Positions 6,854-13,195 are shown, counted from the stretch's first letter. The stretch: DNA of 22,293 nt from JBFYTX01 sp964442335 (GCA_964442335.1 CAYTZI010000016.1:1-22293); one strand, 5' to 3'. Made by a program: numbers and translations. Notes: generated from the letters alone by a model not told the origin.

Positions 6854-7567
6854 CTATGCCGCGCGTACCGCCGGATGGCGTGGCAGAGAGAACGAGAACG
6901 TGCTGCCCTTACCCGGCTCGCTGTTCAGCCAGATTTTTCCCCCGTGCAGTTCCACCACCTGCTTCGCCAGCGCCAGGCCGAGTCCCAGTCCGGGGTGCCG
7001 TTGCCTGTCCGAGCTTAATCTACTGTACGGCTTGAACAGCCTGGACTGCTCTTCCCTGGCGATGCCGATGCCGTTGTCCTGCACCTCTATAAAAACGCTG
7101 GCGTCGTCGAGCCTCGCCCTTACCGTTATGTTGCCCCCCTCCGGCGTGAACTTGGCGGCGTTGGTCAAAAGGTTAAGCAGCACCTGTTCCAGCCGCTGTC
7201 CGTCGCCGCGTACGATAGGCAGCGAATCGGGGAGGTCAGTACTGAGCTTGTGTTTCTTGCTACGCAACATCGGGCTGATTTGCTGGCAAGTCCCCAGGAT
7301 TAGGGATTTCATGTCTACCGGCTCGTACTGGAGCTGTAGTTTTCCGCTGCCCGTCTTAACGATGTCAAGGAGCTCGGCGAGCCTGGTCTCGAGCGTATTG
7401 GCGTTATGGATAATGGTCTGTATCAGCTTCTGGTGGGACTCGTCGTGCCCCTCCTCTAGCTCCTCGGCCAGCAGCCCAGCGGCGGCGATAATCGAGGTCA
7501 GGGGCGTTTTAAGCTCATGGCTGAGGGTGTCAACGAACCTCAGCCATTCCTCTTCCTTGGTTTCCAT
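6854..7567 (-). CDS. soluble sensor histidine kinase lacking a sensory domain
   Basis: This is a 237-aa protein consisting only of the kinase core. The HisKA dimerisation domain has its phospho-acceptor His17 in LSHELKTPL. The HATPase domain has the N box (Asn132/Asn136 in LNLLTNAAKF), G1 (DNGIGI, 164-169), an F box (RLFKPYSR) and G2 (GLGLGLAL, 193-200). There is no transmembrane segment, PAS or GAF domain. The kinase must therefore receive its signal through the extreme N-terminus, a partner protein or the redox/metabolic state. An in-frame TGA lies 21 nt upstream of the ATG, so no longer form is encoded without a frameshift. The upstream ribosome site is weak (AGGA about 14 nt away). It is paired with the OmpR-type regulator immediately downstream, and the XRE gene lies 152 nt upstream. 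Confidence 0.93.
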   Translation of the reverse strand: METKEEEWLRFVDTLSHELKTPLTSIIAAAGLLAEELEEGHDESHQKLIQTIIHNANTLETRLAELLDIVKTGSGKLQLQYEPVDMKSLILGTCQQISPMLRSKKHKLSTDLPDSLPIVRGDGQRLEQVLLNLLTNAAKFTPEGGNITVRARLDDASVFIEVQDNGIGIAREEQSRLFKPYSRLSSDRQRHPGLGLGLALAKQVVELHGGKIWLNSEPGKGSTFSFSLPRHPAVRAA

Positions 7568-7657
7568 CGGGGTGCGTACATCCTGTCAAGCATTAAGCAA
7601 TTATCACTAATGTAGCACTTTTGTTTAGGGATTGGCAAATATTTACACAAGCCGTTT

Positions 7658-7699
7658 GGGATGCCTGAAAACCAGGGCTTGCCTTCAGGATACCATCCC
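7658..7699. other. long imperfect hairpin between the XRE gene and the histidine kinase gene
   Basis: GGGATG-CCTGAA (7658-7669) pairs with TTCAGG (7684-7689) and CATCCC (7694-7699), leaving a 4-nt bulge and a 14-nt loop. That makes twelve base pairs. On the - strand it begins 21 nt after the XRE stop codon and has no following U-run. It could be a processing site, a 3' stabiliser or a partial transcription barrier rather than a simple terminator. Confidence 0.45.
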
Positions 7700-7719
7700 C
7701 GAAAAGAAATCGATTGTAG

Positions 7720-8106
7720 CTATTTCGACATGCTCTTGGCGATGCTTTTCAAAAGGCTGAGGATGCCGATGACGGAGCGCTGCACCTCTGGAGTTTCTTC
7801 GGACAGCATCCTGGCGACATACGGGTCGAGCTGGCGGCTGTTGTAGCGCGCGCTCTCTTCGGCGACGCCGGACGTCTGTGGTGAAAGGAACCCGGCCAGG
7901 GTGAAAAGCTCGTCTTCGTCAAAGCCGAGGGGCTTGGCGATTTTCCTCAGGATTCTCGCCGATGGGAAGCGCTCGCTTCTCTCGATACGCCCCAGATGGG
8001 ATGAAGATACGCCCGATTCCGCCGCGAGTTCCTGTAGGGTGAGAGGGATGGAGATGCGCTGCTGCTTGAGAATTTTCCCCAGGTCACTGCTGGAATAACT
8101 GCTCAT
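7720..8106 (-). CDS. XRE-family transcriptional regulator, probably leaderless and autoregulated
   Basis: This is a 128-aa protein starting MSSYSSSDLG. An N-terminal XRE/Cro-type helix-turn-helix occupies about residues 8-68 (LGKILKQQRISIPLTLQELA, then SGVSSSHLGRIERSER, then ILRKIAKPL). The C-terminal region (about 75-128) is helical and may mediate dimerisation, with no peptidase or ligand domain recognised. The ATG at 8106 is chosen over longer in-frame starts up to 8217. The extra N-terminal residues would be read across a perfect promoter and are Arg-rich and unlike the family. A consensus TTGACA-17-TATAAT promoter lies directly upstream, and its spacing puts the first transcribed base at the A of the ATG. 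A palindrome inside the promoter spacer suggests autorepression. The divergent neighbour is the FAD oxidoreductase, and downstream is the two-component system. Confidence 0.9.
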   Translation of the reverse strand: MSSYSSSDLGKILKQQRISIPLTLQELAAESGVSSSHLGRIERSERFPSARILRKIAKPLGFDEDELFTLAGFLSPQTSGVAEESARYNSRQLDPYVARMLSEETPEVQRSVIGILSLLKSIAKSMSK

Positions 8107-8112
8107 GGCCTC

Positions 8113-8141
8113 ATTATATTTTGCCAAATGGCAAATGTCAA
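8113..8141 (-). promoter_or_regulatory. consensus sigma70 promoter of the XRE gene
   Basis: On the - strand, TTGACA (8141-8136) and TATAAT (8118-8113) are both perfect six-base matches separated by 17 bp. Only 6 nt separate the -10 element from the ATG, so the expected start point (7 nt beyond the last T of the -10) coincides with the start codon and no Shine-Dalgarno leader would exist. Confidence 0.85.
8120..8135. promoter_or_regulatory. palindromic operator in the XRE promoter spacer
   Basis: TTTGCCA (8120-8126) and TGGCAAA (8129-8135) form perfect 7-bp inverted arms around AA. The palindrome occupies 16 of the 17 spacer bases between -35 and -10. A dimeric regulator bound there would block RNA polymerase directly. 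The encoded XRE protein is the obvious candidate (inference). Confidence 0.7.
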
Positions 8142-8234
8142 CCCTCGAACCTCCCGTTTTTCTGGCTTGATGTCCATATTTGACTCTTCGTCTCGCTCTG
8201 GCTACAAAAGTCCGCATTCGTTCGTAAACTTTTC

Positions 8235-8263
8235 TTGACGCGTAGTCTGTACGCAGCTATAAT
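8235..8263 (+). promoter_or_regulatory. strong sigma70-type promoter ahead of the FAD oxidoreductase gene
   Basis: TTGACG (8235-8240, five of six) and TATAAT (8258-8263, six of six) are separated by exactly 17 bp. The predicted start is near 8270, about 70 nt before the chosen start codon. Confidence 0.8.
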
Positions 8264-8285
8264 ATGGCGGGAAAAGGGCGCCATA
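8263..8285. promoter_or_regulatory. inverted repeat straddling the predicted transcription start
   Basis: TATGGCG (8263-8269) and CGCCATA (8279-8285) are perfect 7-bp arms separated by 9 bp. Because the first arm begins at the -10 element and lies before +1, it is better read as a DNA operator than as an RNA hairpin. Confidence 0.4.
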
Positions 8286-8291
8286 ATTTTG

Positions 8292-8321
8292 AAAAGCTGA
8301 GATGGTCGGTCTCGGCTTTTT
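8292..8321 (+). terminator. intrinsic-terminator-like hairpin in the 5' leader (attenuator candidate)
   Basis: AAAAGCTGAGA (8292-8302) pairs with TCTCGGCTTTT (8310-8320) through 11 bp with one G-U wobble and a 7-nt loop, and the 3' arm runs into five T residues. It sits after the promoter but before the ribosome site (AGGGG, 8331-8335) of the downstream gene. It would act either as an attenuator or as the end of a short RNA of about 52 nt. Confidence 0.65.
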
Positions 8322-8339
8322 CATGTGTTTAGGGGCAAA

Positions 8340-9734
8340 ATGACGAACAAATATGACGTTATCATTGTTGGCGGAGGCCCGGCCGGGATTTTTGCCGCGC
8401 TGGAGCTGGCGCAGTCGGATAATTTGAACGTCCTTCTCCTGGAAAAAGGCAAGGACATCAGCGGGCGGCGCTGTCCGGTACGGGACACGGGTAGCGCTTG
8501 CATCGAGTGCCAGCCGTGCAACTTAGTCTGTGGCCTGGGCGGGGCGGGAGCTTTCAGCGACGGCAAGCTGGTGCTTTCTACGGAGGTCGGCGGCCATCTC
8601 GGCGAATACCTCGGCGAAGAGCCCGCAGGCAAGCTGATTCACTATGTCGACGACCTGTACCTTAAGTTCGGGGCCTCGAAAACGCTCTACAGCGGCGATG
8701 ATGCCGTTAAAGCAATAGGCGAGCGCGCCGGACAGTTCGGCCTGCGGCTAATACCGACCCCCGTCCGCCACATGGGTACGGAAAACTGCTATCAGGTCCT
8801 CAAGGCGATGCAGGAATACCTGCAACCACGCATAAAAATGAAGCTGGGAGTGATGGCGGCTAAGGTGCTGGCGGAGAACGGTGAGGTAAAGGGCGTGGAA
8901 ACGGAGAACGGCGATAAGTTTTTCTGCCGCTACCTCGTCCTGGCTCCGGGCAGGGAAGGGGCTGACTGGCTTTCACGGGAGGCCGGTCGTCTGCGGCTGA
9001 CCATGCGCCATAATCCCATCGACGTGGGCGTGAGAGTGGAGGTCCCTTACCGCGTTATGAAGGACCTCACCGACGTGCTTTATGAGGTCAAGCTGGAATA
9101 TAATTCCCTCAGCTTTCACGACCGCATTCGGACGTTCTGCATGTGCCCGGCCGGTCAGGTCATTACCGAATCTACCGGCGGCACCGACCCTGTAGTGACG
9201 GTCAACGGGCACAGCTACGCCGGGCAGAGGAGCGATAATACTAATTTCGCCCTGCTGGTGAGCACGGATTTCACGAAGCCTTTCCACGAGCCCATCGCCT
9301 ACGGTAAGTATCTGGCCAGACTGGCTAACCTTCTCGGTGGCGGAGTGCTGGTGCAGCGCTTTGGCGACCTCCTGGAAGGGCGCCGCTCGACGCCGGAGCG
9401 CATTGAAAAGGGAAGGGTAAAGCCCACGCTGAAAAGCGCCGCCCCCGGCGACCTCTCCTTCGCGCTGCCCTTCCGCCACCTGACCGGCCTGATTGAGATG
9501 CTGATGGCCATGGATAAGCTGGCGCCGGGCGTGGCTTCCGATGACACATTGCTGTATGGCATCGAGGTCAAGTTTTACTCTTTTCGTCCCCAGTTGAGCT
9601 CCTGCCTTGAGACCGAGGTAAAAAACATGTTCGCCGTCGGCGACGGCACCGGCGTAAGCCGTGGCCTGGTGCAGGCGTCGGCTTCGGGGCTGGTGGCGGC
9701 GGTGGAGATATTGAGGAGAAATGAAAGGCCCTGA
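8340..9734 (+). CDS. FAD-dependent dehydrogenase, COG2509-like
   Basis: This is a 464-aa protein. The N-terminal FAD-binding Rossmann fold (4-38) has GGGPAG at 11-16 and ends in the acidic strand VLLLEKG. It is followed by a Cys-rich segment and the family signature GLGGAGAFSDGKL (65-77). The C-terminal part has the second FAD contact FAVGDGTGVSRGLVQA. These features match the COG2509 class of FAD-dependent oxidoreductases, whose physiological substrate is unknown. Cys54, Cys57, Cys60 and Cys64 form a C-x2-C-x2-C-x3-C pattern like a ferredoxin cluster motif. The ATG at 8340 is preferred to a GTG at 8325 because AGGGG lies only upstream of the ATG. The gene is divergent from the XRE regulator and is preceded by a strong promoter and a terminator-like hairpin. 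Confidence 0.88.
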   Translation: MTNKYDVIIVGGGPAGIFAALELAQSDNLNVLLLEKGKDISGRRCPVRDTGSACIECQPCNLVCGLGGAGAFSDGKLVLSTEVGGHLGEYLGEEPAGKLIHYVDDLYLKFGASKTLYSGDDAVKAIGERAGQFGLRLIPTPVRHMGTENCYQVLKAMQEYLQPRIKMKLGVMAAKVLAENGEVKGVETENGDKFFCRYLVLAPGREGADWLSREAGRLRLTMRHNPIDVGVRVEVPYRVMKDLTDVLYEVKLEYNSLSFHDRIRTFCMCPAGQVITESTGGTDPVVTVNGHSYAGQRSDNTNFALLVSTDFTKPFHEPIAYGKYLARLANLLGGGVLVQRFGDLLEGRRSTPERIEKGRVKPTLKSAAPGDLSFALPFRHLTGLIEMLMAMDKLAPGVASDDTLLYGIEVKFYSFRPQLSSCLETEVKNMFAVGDGTGVSRGLVQASASGLVAAVEILRRNERP

Positions 9735-9756
9735 AAAACCTTATGAATTATGTCAC

Positions 9757-9785
9757 TTGACAGTTGGCTTCCCGCCCTTTACAAT
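9757..9785 (+). promoter_or_regulatory. sigma70-type promoter of rpsU-yqeY
   Basis: TTGACA (9757-9762, perfect) and TACAAT (9780-9785, five of six) are separated by 17 bp. The predicted start is about 9792, which leaves a leader of about 91 nt before the rpsU start. Confidence 0.75.
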
Positions 9786-9801
9786 GATTAAGGTACATCG
9801 G

Positions 9802-9825
9802 GGGCCAGACCGGCACGTCTGACCC
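9802..9825 (+). promoter_or_regulatory. structured 5' leader of rpsU
   Basis: GGG-C-CAGAC (9802-9810) pairs with GTCTG-A-CCC (9817-9825) around a 6-nt loop with one mismatch. A second possible stem joins TGCCG (9834-9838) to CGGCA (9851-9855). No terminator T-run follows. The hairpins may serve stability or translational feedback, which is unproven. Confidence 0.35.
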
Positions 9826-9882
9826 TATAATATTGCCGATAGACAACCGGCGGCACACAAAATTAGAGGGGAGTGATGCTAC

Positions 9883-10092
9883 TTGGCGGAAGTTGTAGCT
9901 GGTCAGGACGAAAATTTTGACAGCTTGCTGAAGCGGTTTAACAGGAAGGTACAGCAGGACGGCATTCTGGCGGAGTTGCGTCGCCGTGAGCACTACGAAA
10001 AGCCCAGCGTCAGGCGTAAGCGGAAGAAAGCGGCCAAGAAGCGCGGTTCCGCTCGGACGAGCCGGATGTTCCGGCGCGCGGGAGCCCGCTAA
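9883..10092 (+). CDS. rpsU: small ribosomal subunit protein bS21
   Basis: This is a 69-aa basic protein. It has the bS21 signature: an N-terminal segment with FDSLLKRFNRKVQQDGIL, then RRREHYEKPSVRRKRK and a Lys/Arg-rich tail. The start is TTG at 9883, supported by a strong AGAGGGGAG ribosome site (9865-9873) with 9-nt spacing. Nearby ATG and GTG codons are in another frame. bS21 binds the 3' domain of 16S rRNA near the anti-Shine-Dalgarno sequence and is important for initiation. It has its own promoter and is followed 41 nt later by yqeY, a widespread gene pairing. Confidence 0.93.
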   Translation: MAEVVAGQDENFDSLLKRFNRKVQQDGILAELRRREHYEKPSVRRKRKKAAKKRGSARTSRMFRRAGAR

Positions 10093-10133
10093 CCAGTCTC
10101 ATCGGGCCCGTTGTCACGCGGGCAGGTTATTCT

Positions 10134-10592
10134 ATGGAGCAGGAAGCGGTCCTCAAAAAAAGATTGTCCGATGACCTTAAGCAGGCGATGAAGGCCGGCG
10201 AGACGGTCAGGCGCGATACCATCCGCATGCTCATATCCTCGGTAAACAACGCCGAAATCGCCAAGCAGTCCGCCCTTACCGATGCCGATATTCTCGGCGT
10301 TGTCTCCAAAGAGGTCAAGCGGCACCAGGAGAGCATCGACGCTTTCAAGAAGGGAAACCGGGCCGACCTCGTGGCTAAAGAGGAAGCCGAGATGGCTGTT
10401 CTCCAGGGCTATATGCCGAAGCAGATGACCCGCGACGAAATTGTCTTGGCGGCGCGGGAGGTCATCGCGGCAGTGGGCGCTAAAGGCCCCGGCGACAAAG
10501 GCAAAGTGATGCAACAGCTCATGCCCGGGCTCAAGGGCAAGGCCGACGGTAAAGAAATTAACGACGTTGTGACGGAGCTGCTGGGGAGGTAA
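10134..10592 (+). CDS. yqeY: GatB/YqeY domain protein
   Basis: This is a 152-aa protein spanning the whole YqeY family length. It has the helical N-terminal domain (LKKRLSDDLKQAMKAGE, TIRMLISSVNNAEI) and the C-terminal tail-like domain shared with GatB (PGDKGKVMQQLMPGLKGKADG, then INDVVTELL). Members are thought to act on tRNA or in tRNA-dependent amidation, but the exact function is unresolved. A ribosome site (CAGG) lies about 9 nt before the ATG. Its TAA abuts the stop codon of the convergent radical SAM gene with no intervening base. It is co-transcribed with rpsU from the promoter at 9757-9785. Confidence 0.93.
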   Translation: MEQEAVLKKRLSDDLKQAMKAGETVRRDTIRMLISSVNNAEIAKQSALTDADILGVVSKEVKRHQESIDAFKKGNRADLVAKEEAEMAVLQGYMPKQMTRDEIVLAAREVIAAVGAKGPGDKGKVMQQLMPGLKGKADGKEINDVVTELLGR

Positions 10593-12197
10593 TTATTCGA
10601 GCGCCTTCTCCAGCTCCCCGCACAGTTTCTCGTTCTTTATTCCTGAGTCTATGAACCCCCACGGCAGCTTTTGCCCCGTGTCCCATTTCTGATTAACGTA
10701 ATGGTCGATGTCCAGCCCGGCGGTTTCCACGGCGTTCCGCCAGCCCGCCAGCGATATTTCCTCCATCCCTGCTATGGCTTTAGCCACCCTCTCGTCTCCC
10801 CTGGATAAGACCCCCTGCACAGCGCTCCATGCCGGGCTTTCCTCGTTTAACCTGACGCCTTTCAGGGGCAGGCTCGTCCTCAGAGTGGTCAGGCGGCGGT
10901 TCAGCGTTTCCTCTGAAGCCATAGGCAGCCACTGGAACGGCGTGCCCGCTTTGGGCACGAAAGGCGTTGCGTTTAGAGTGATGCGTATGCCGCTCGATCT
11001 TCTTTCGATGCGTTCTTTTATCGCCAGGGTCAGCCGGATGATTTTCTCGGTGTCTTCGTCGGTCTCGGTGGGCAGGCCGACCATGAAATAGAGCTTGAGC
11101 TGGGTAAAGCGGTGCATGGCGATTCTATCCGCCGCTTCAAGGATTTTTCCCTCGGAGGTACCTTTATTGATTATGTCCCTGAGCCGCTGGGAGCCGGCTT
11201 CCGGCGCGATGGTGACGGTCTGGGCTTTACCCCTTTCCAGCGCGTTCAGGATTTCGTCCGAAATGGTATCAATTCTTAGAGAACTGATGGAAATTTCGGC
11301 GTTCAGCTTTATCAGGCCCGAGAGGATATCGTTTATATGGGGATGGTCGGTGATGGCCGGTCCCACCAGCCCGATTCGCCGCCGCCGGTGCAGGCCCTCC
11401 CATGCCTGCTTTAGTACTCTTTCCGCCTCGCGGAAGCGCATGGGGGCGAAGGCGGTGTTGACCATGCAGAAGCGGCACCCCCTCGGGCAGCCCCTCTCCG
11501 CCTCGATGAGGAAAAGGTCGCCGAGCTCGGTGTCCTGCGTGAGCACCACCGAGGTTACCGGGAAATCGTCCAGGTTTTTCGCGTACTGACGGACGACGGG
11601 CCTTTCCGGGGGATGAGCGGGGACATAGCTGCCGGGTAGGGCCGCCAGTGCCCTGAGGAACTCGTCCCTCGATTCTCCAATGTATGCGAAAAGAGCCGGT
11701 AGCATCGCGGGCGCTATCGGTTCTGCCTCCCCGATACAGAGGCAGTCGAAAAAAGGCGCCAGCGGCATGGGATTGGCGATAATGCAGGGCCCCCCGCCGA
11801 TAACCAGGGGGTGGCTTTCGTCGCGTTCCGCTGAAAAAAGCGGTATGCCCGACGCTCTGAGGATGTTGGCGACGTTGAAATAGTCCAGCTCGTAAGATAC
11901 AGAAAAAGCCAGTATGGCGAAATCGGTCAGCGGCCGCCCGGATTCGAGCGCTACCGGAGTATTTTTCTCCGTGGTGTCCAGGAAAACGCGCTCGCAGGCT
12001 ACCCTCAAGTTGCCGTTAAGCAGCTTGTAGATGGCGTGGACGCCCAAGTTGGACATGCCCAGGAAATAGGAGTTCGGGTAGATAAGGGCTATCGGCAGCC
12101 TGCCGCCCCAGTCCTTGATGATGGTGCCGTCTTCCTTGAGGGTGCGCGTGCCGGGCCGCCCCTTTATCTCCCGGGGTCTTTTGCCTTTATCTTTCAT
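10593..12197 (-). CDS. radical SAM protein with B12-binding-type N-terminal domain
   Basis: This is a 534-aa protein. The N-terminal domain (about 30-190) resembles a cobalamin-binding fold, with LIYPNSYFLGMSNLG, the loop VIGGGPCIIANP (132-143) and FFDCLCIGEAEP. The radical SAM core follows, with the 4Fe-4S motif Cys237-x3-Cys241-x2-Cys244 (GCPRGCRFC) and later motifs SISSLRID, TIAPEAGSQRLRDIINK and YFMVGLPTETDED. It belongs to the large group of B12-binding radical SAM proteins near TIGR03960 and YgiQ. These are often encoded beside translation or cell-envelope genes, and the reaction is not known. The start is ATG with AGGG 5-6 nt upstream. It follows the NYN gene by 24 nt. The DUF2344 domain often linked to this family is absent here. 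Confidence 0.9.
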   Translation of the reverse strand: MKDKGKRPREIKGRPGTRTLKEDGTIIKDWGGRLPIALIYPNSYFLGMSNLGVHAIYKLLNGNLRVACERVFLDTTEKNTPVALESGRPLTDFAILAFSVSYELDYFNVANILRASGIPLFSAERDESHPLVIGGGPCIIANPMPLAPFFDCLCIGEAEPIAPAMLPALFAYIGESRDEFLRALAALPGSYVPAHPPERPVVRQYAKNLDDFPVTSVVLTQDTELGDLFLIEAERGCPRGCRFCMVNTAFAPMRFREAERVLKQAWEGLHRRRRIGLVGPAITDHPHINDILSGLIKLNAEISISSLRIDTISDEILNALERGKAQTVTIAPEAGSQRLRDIINKGTSEGKILEAADRIAMHRFTQLKLYFMVGLPTETDEDTEKIIRLTLAIKERIERRSSGIRITLNATPFVPKAGTPFQWLPMASEETLNRRLTTLRTSLPLKGVRLNEESPAWSAVQGVLSRGDERVAKAIAGMEEISLAGWRNAVETAGLDIDHYVNQKWDTGQKLPWGFIDSGIKNEKLCGELEKALE

Positions 12198-12221
12198 CGG
12201 ACCCTGCCAGAATACCGCTGG

Positions 12222-12755
12222 CTATTTCCAGCAGTTCTTGAGTAGCCGCGCGTTAATCGTTATTACTCTGTCGGCGACCCCTCGGAGCTGCTGCGAGGTG
12301 CCCTGCTTGCCGAACAGTGTCACCTCGACGTGCTTACCGTTGTCCTTGACCGCCTGGACCGCCCCGGCAAAATCGTTGTCCCCGGCCACCAGTATAGCTA
12401 CATCATAATTACCTTTATAGCTGTGGGTTATCATATCGGTGGCGAGCTGGACGTCGGTGCCTTTCTCGTAAGGTGGGACGTTTGGCCACTGGTTGGTATA
12501 GACCAGCCGGCCCAGCCTTAGCTCCACGTATGGTATGGCGTTGACGCCGTCAAAAAAAGCCTGCTGTTGCTTATACAGCTCGGGTTCCTGCTTCTGTCCC
12601 ACTTTGGCGTTGTAATAATATATTCTGATGAGTTGCCGCCGGTTCAACAGCTTGTGGCAGAACCTGCCGATGTCGAGGTCAGTCCGGTTGAAATAGTTTT
12701 TCAGCGAATGATAGAGGTTGCTTCCGTCGATAAATATCATCACTCTTTCTCCCAT
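12222..12755 (-). CDS. NYN domain protein, LabA/DUF88-like
   Basis: This is a 177-aa single-domain protein. It has the acidic residues of the NYN (PIN-like) nuclease fold: Asp10 in FIDGSNLYHS, Asp101 and Asp107 in KGTDVQLATDM, and Asp126/Asp128 in VAGDNDFAGAV. The LabA-like group is predicted to bind a divalent metal and cleave RNA, although activity is shown for few members. A near-perfect ribosome site (AAAGGAGGTGA) precedes the ATG. The C-terminal segment (QQLRGVADRVITINARLL) is typical of the family. It is transcribed with the radical SAM gene 24 nt downstream. Confidence 0.92.
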   Translation of the reverse strand: MGERVMIFIDGSNLYHSLKNYFNRTDLDIGRFCHKLLNRRQLIRIYYYNAKVGQKQEPELYKQQQAFFDGVNAIPYVELRLGRLVYTNQWPNVPPYEKGTDVQLATDMITHSYKGNYDVAILVAGDNDFAGAVQAVKDNGKHVEVTLFGKQGTSQQLRGVADRVITINARLLKNCWK

Positions 12756-12802
12756 TTATCTCACCTCCTTTCCCGTTGGTTTGAATAGTGTCAACCGTTA
12801 TC

Positions 12803-12808
12803 ATTATA
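12803..12808 (-). promoter_or_regulatory. candidate -10 element of the NYN-radical SAM operon
   Basis: A perfect TATAAT lies on the - strand about 48 nt before the NYN start codon. No convincing -35 hexamer is found at 16-18 bp spacing, so this is a partial promoter call. The predicted leader is about 40 nt. Confidence 0.35.
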
Positions 12809-12851
12809 TCGTTTCTATGGTAAGAATGCGACTTTCCCCGTAGCCTAAAAA

Positions 12852-12881
12852 TTGCCCGGCACTGAATGCAGGTGTTATAAT
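12852..12881 (+). promoter_or_regulatory. candidate promoter of the gatC-gatA operon
   Basis: TTGCCC (12852-12857, four of six) and TATAAT (12876-12881, perfect) are separated by 18 bp. The predicted start near 12888 leaves about 20 nt before the gatC ATG, including the AAGGGGG ribosome site. Confidence 0.6.
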
Positions 12882-12907
12882 TGGCTGCGTATATTAAGGG
12901 GGCCGAT

Positions 12908-13195
12908 ATGAAACTGAGTCGCGAAGAGGTGCTGCATATAGCGCGCCTGGCGAGGGTGGCGTTGACCGAAGATGAAATCACGCGTATGAGCGAGCAGCTC
13001 TCTAATCTCCTTGAGCACTTCGAGGTGTTGCAGCGCGTGGATACGGAGGGCGTGCCGCCCACGGCGCAGTCGGTGACCCTCCAGAGCGTTATGAGGCAGG
13101 ACGAGATAGTGCCCTCCCTCCCGCCGGAGGATATTCTGGCTAACGCCCCGCAGCGTGAGGGCGATTGCTTTAAAGTGCGGGCGGTGCTGGAATAG
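12908..13195 (+). CDS. gatC: Asp-tRNA(Asn)/Glu-tRNA(Gln) amidotransferase subunit C
   Basis: This is a 95-aa protein with the standard GatC pattern: MKLSREEVLHIARLARVAL, then EQLSNLLEHFEVLQRVDTEGV and the C-terminal DEIVPSLPPEDILANAP followed by FKVRAVLE. GatC wraps GatA and GatB to stabilise the GatCAB complex, which amidates misacylated Glu-tRNA(Gln) and Asp-tRNA(Asn). The ATG at 12908 (AAGGGGG at 12896-12902) is preferred to an upstream TTG at 12881, which lies in the promoter -10 region. It is first in an operon that reaches gatA only after two unrelated genes. gatB is not in the window. Confidence 0.95.
   Translation: MKLSREEVLHIARLARVALTEDEITRMSEQLSNLLEHFEVLQRVDTEGVPPTAQSVTLQSVMRQDEIVPSLPPEDILANAPQREGDCFKVRAVLE

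Noticed and set aside
8107..8217. Longer N-terminal form of the XRE regulator starting near 8217
   Set aside because: The extra 37 residues are Arg-rich, unlike XRE proteins, and would be translated through a perfect TTGACA-17-TATAAT promoter. The ATG at 8106 gives the normal N-terminus.
10093..10133. GCCCG/CGGGC hairpin between rpsU and yqeY as a terminator
   Set aside because: The stem is only about 5 bp and no T-run follows. The two genes are a common pair, so read-through is expected.
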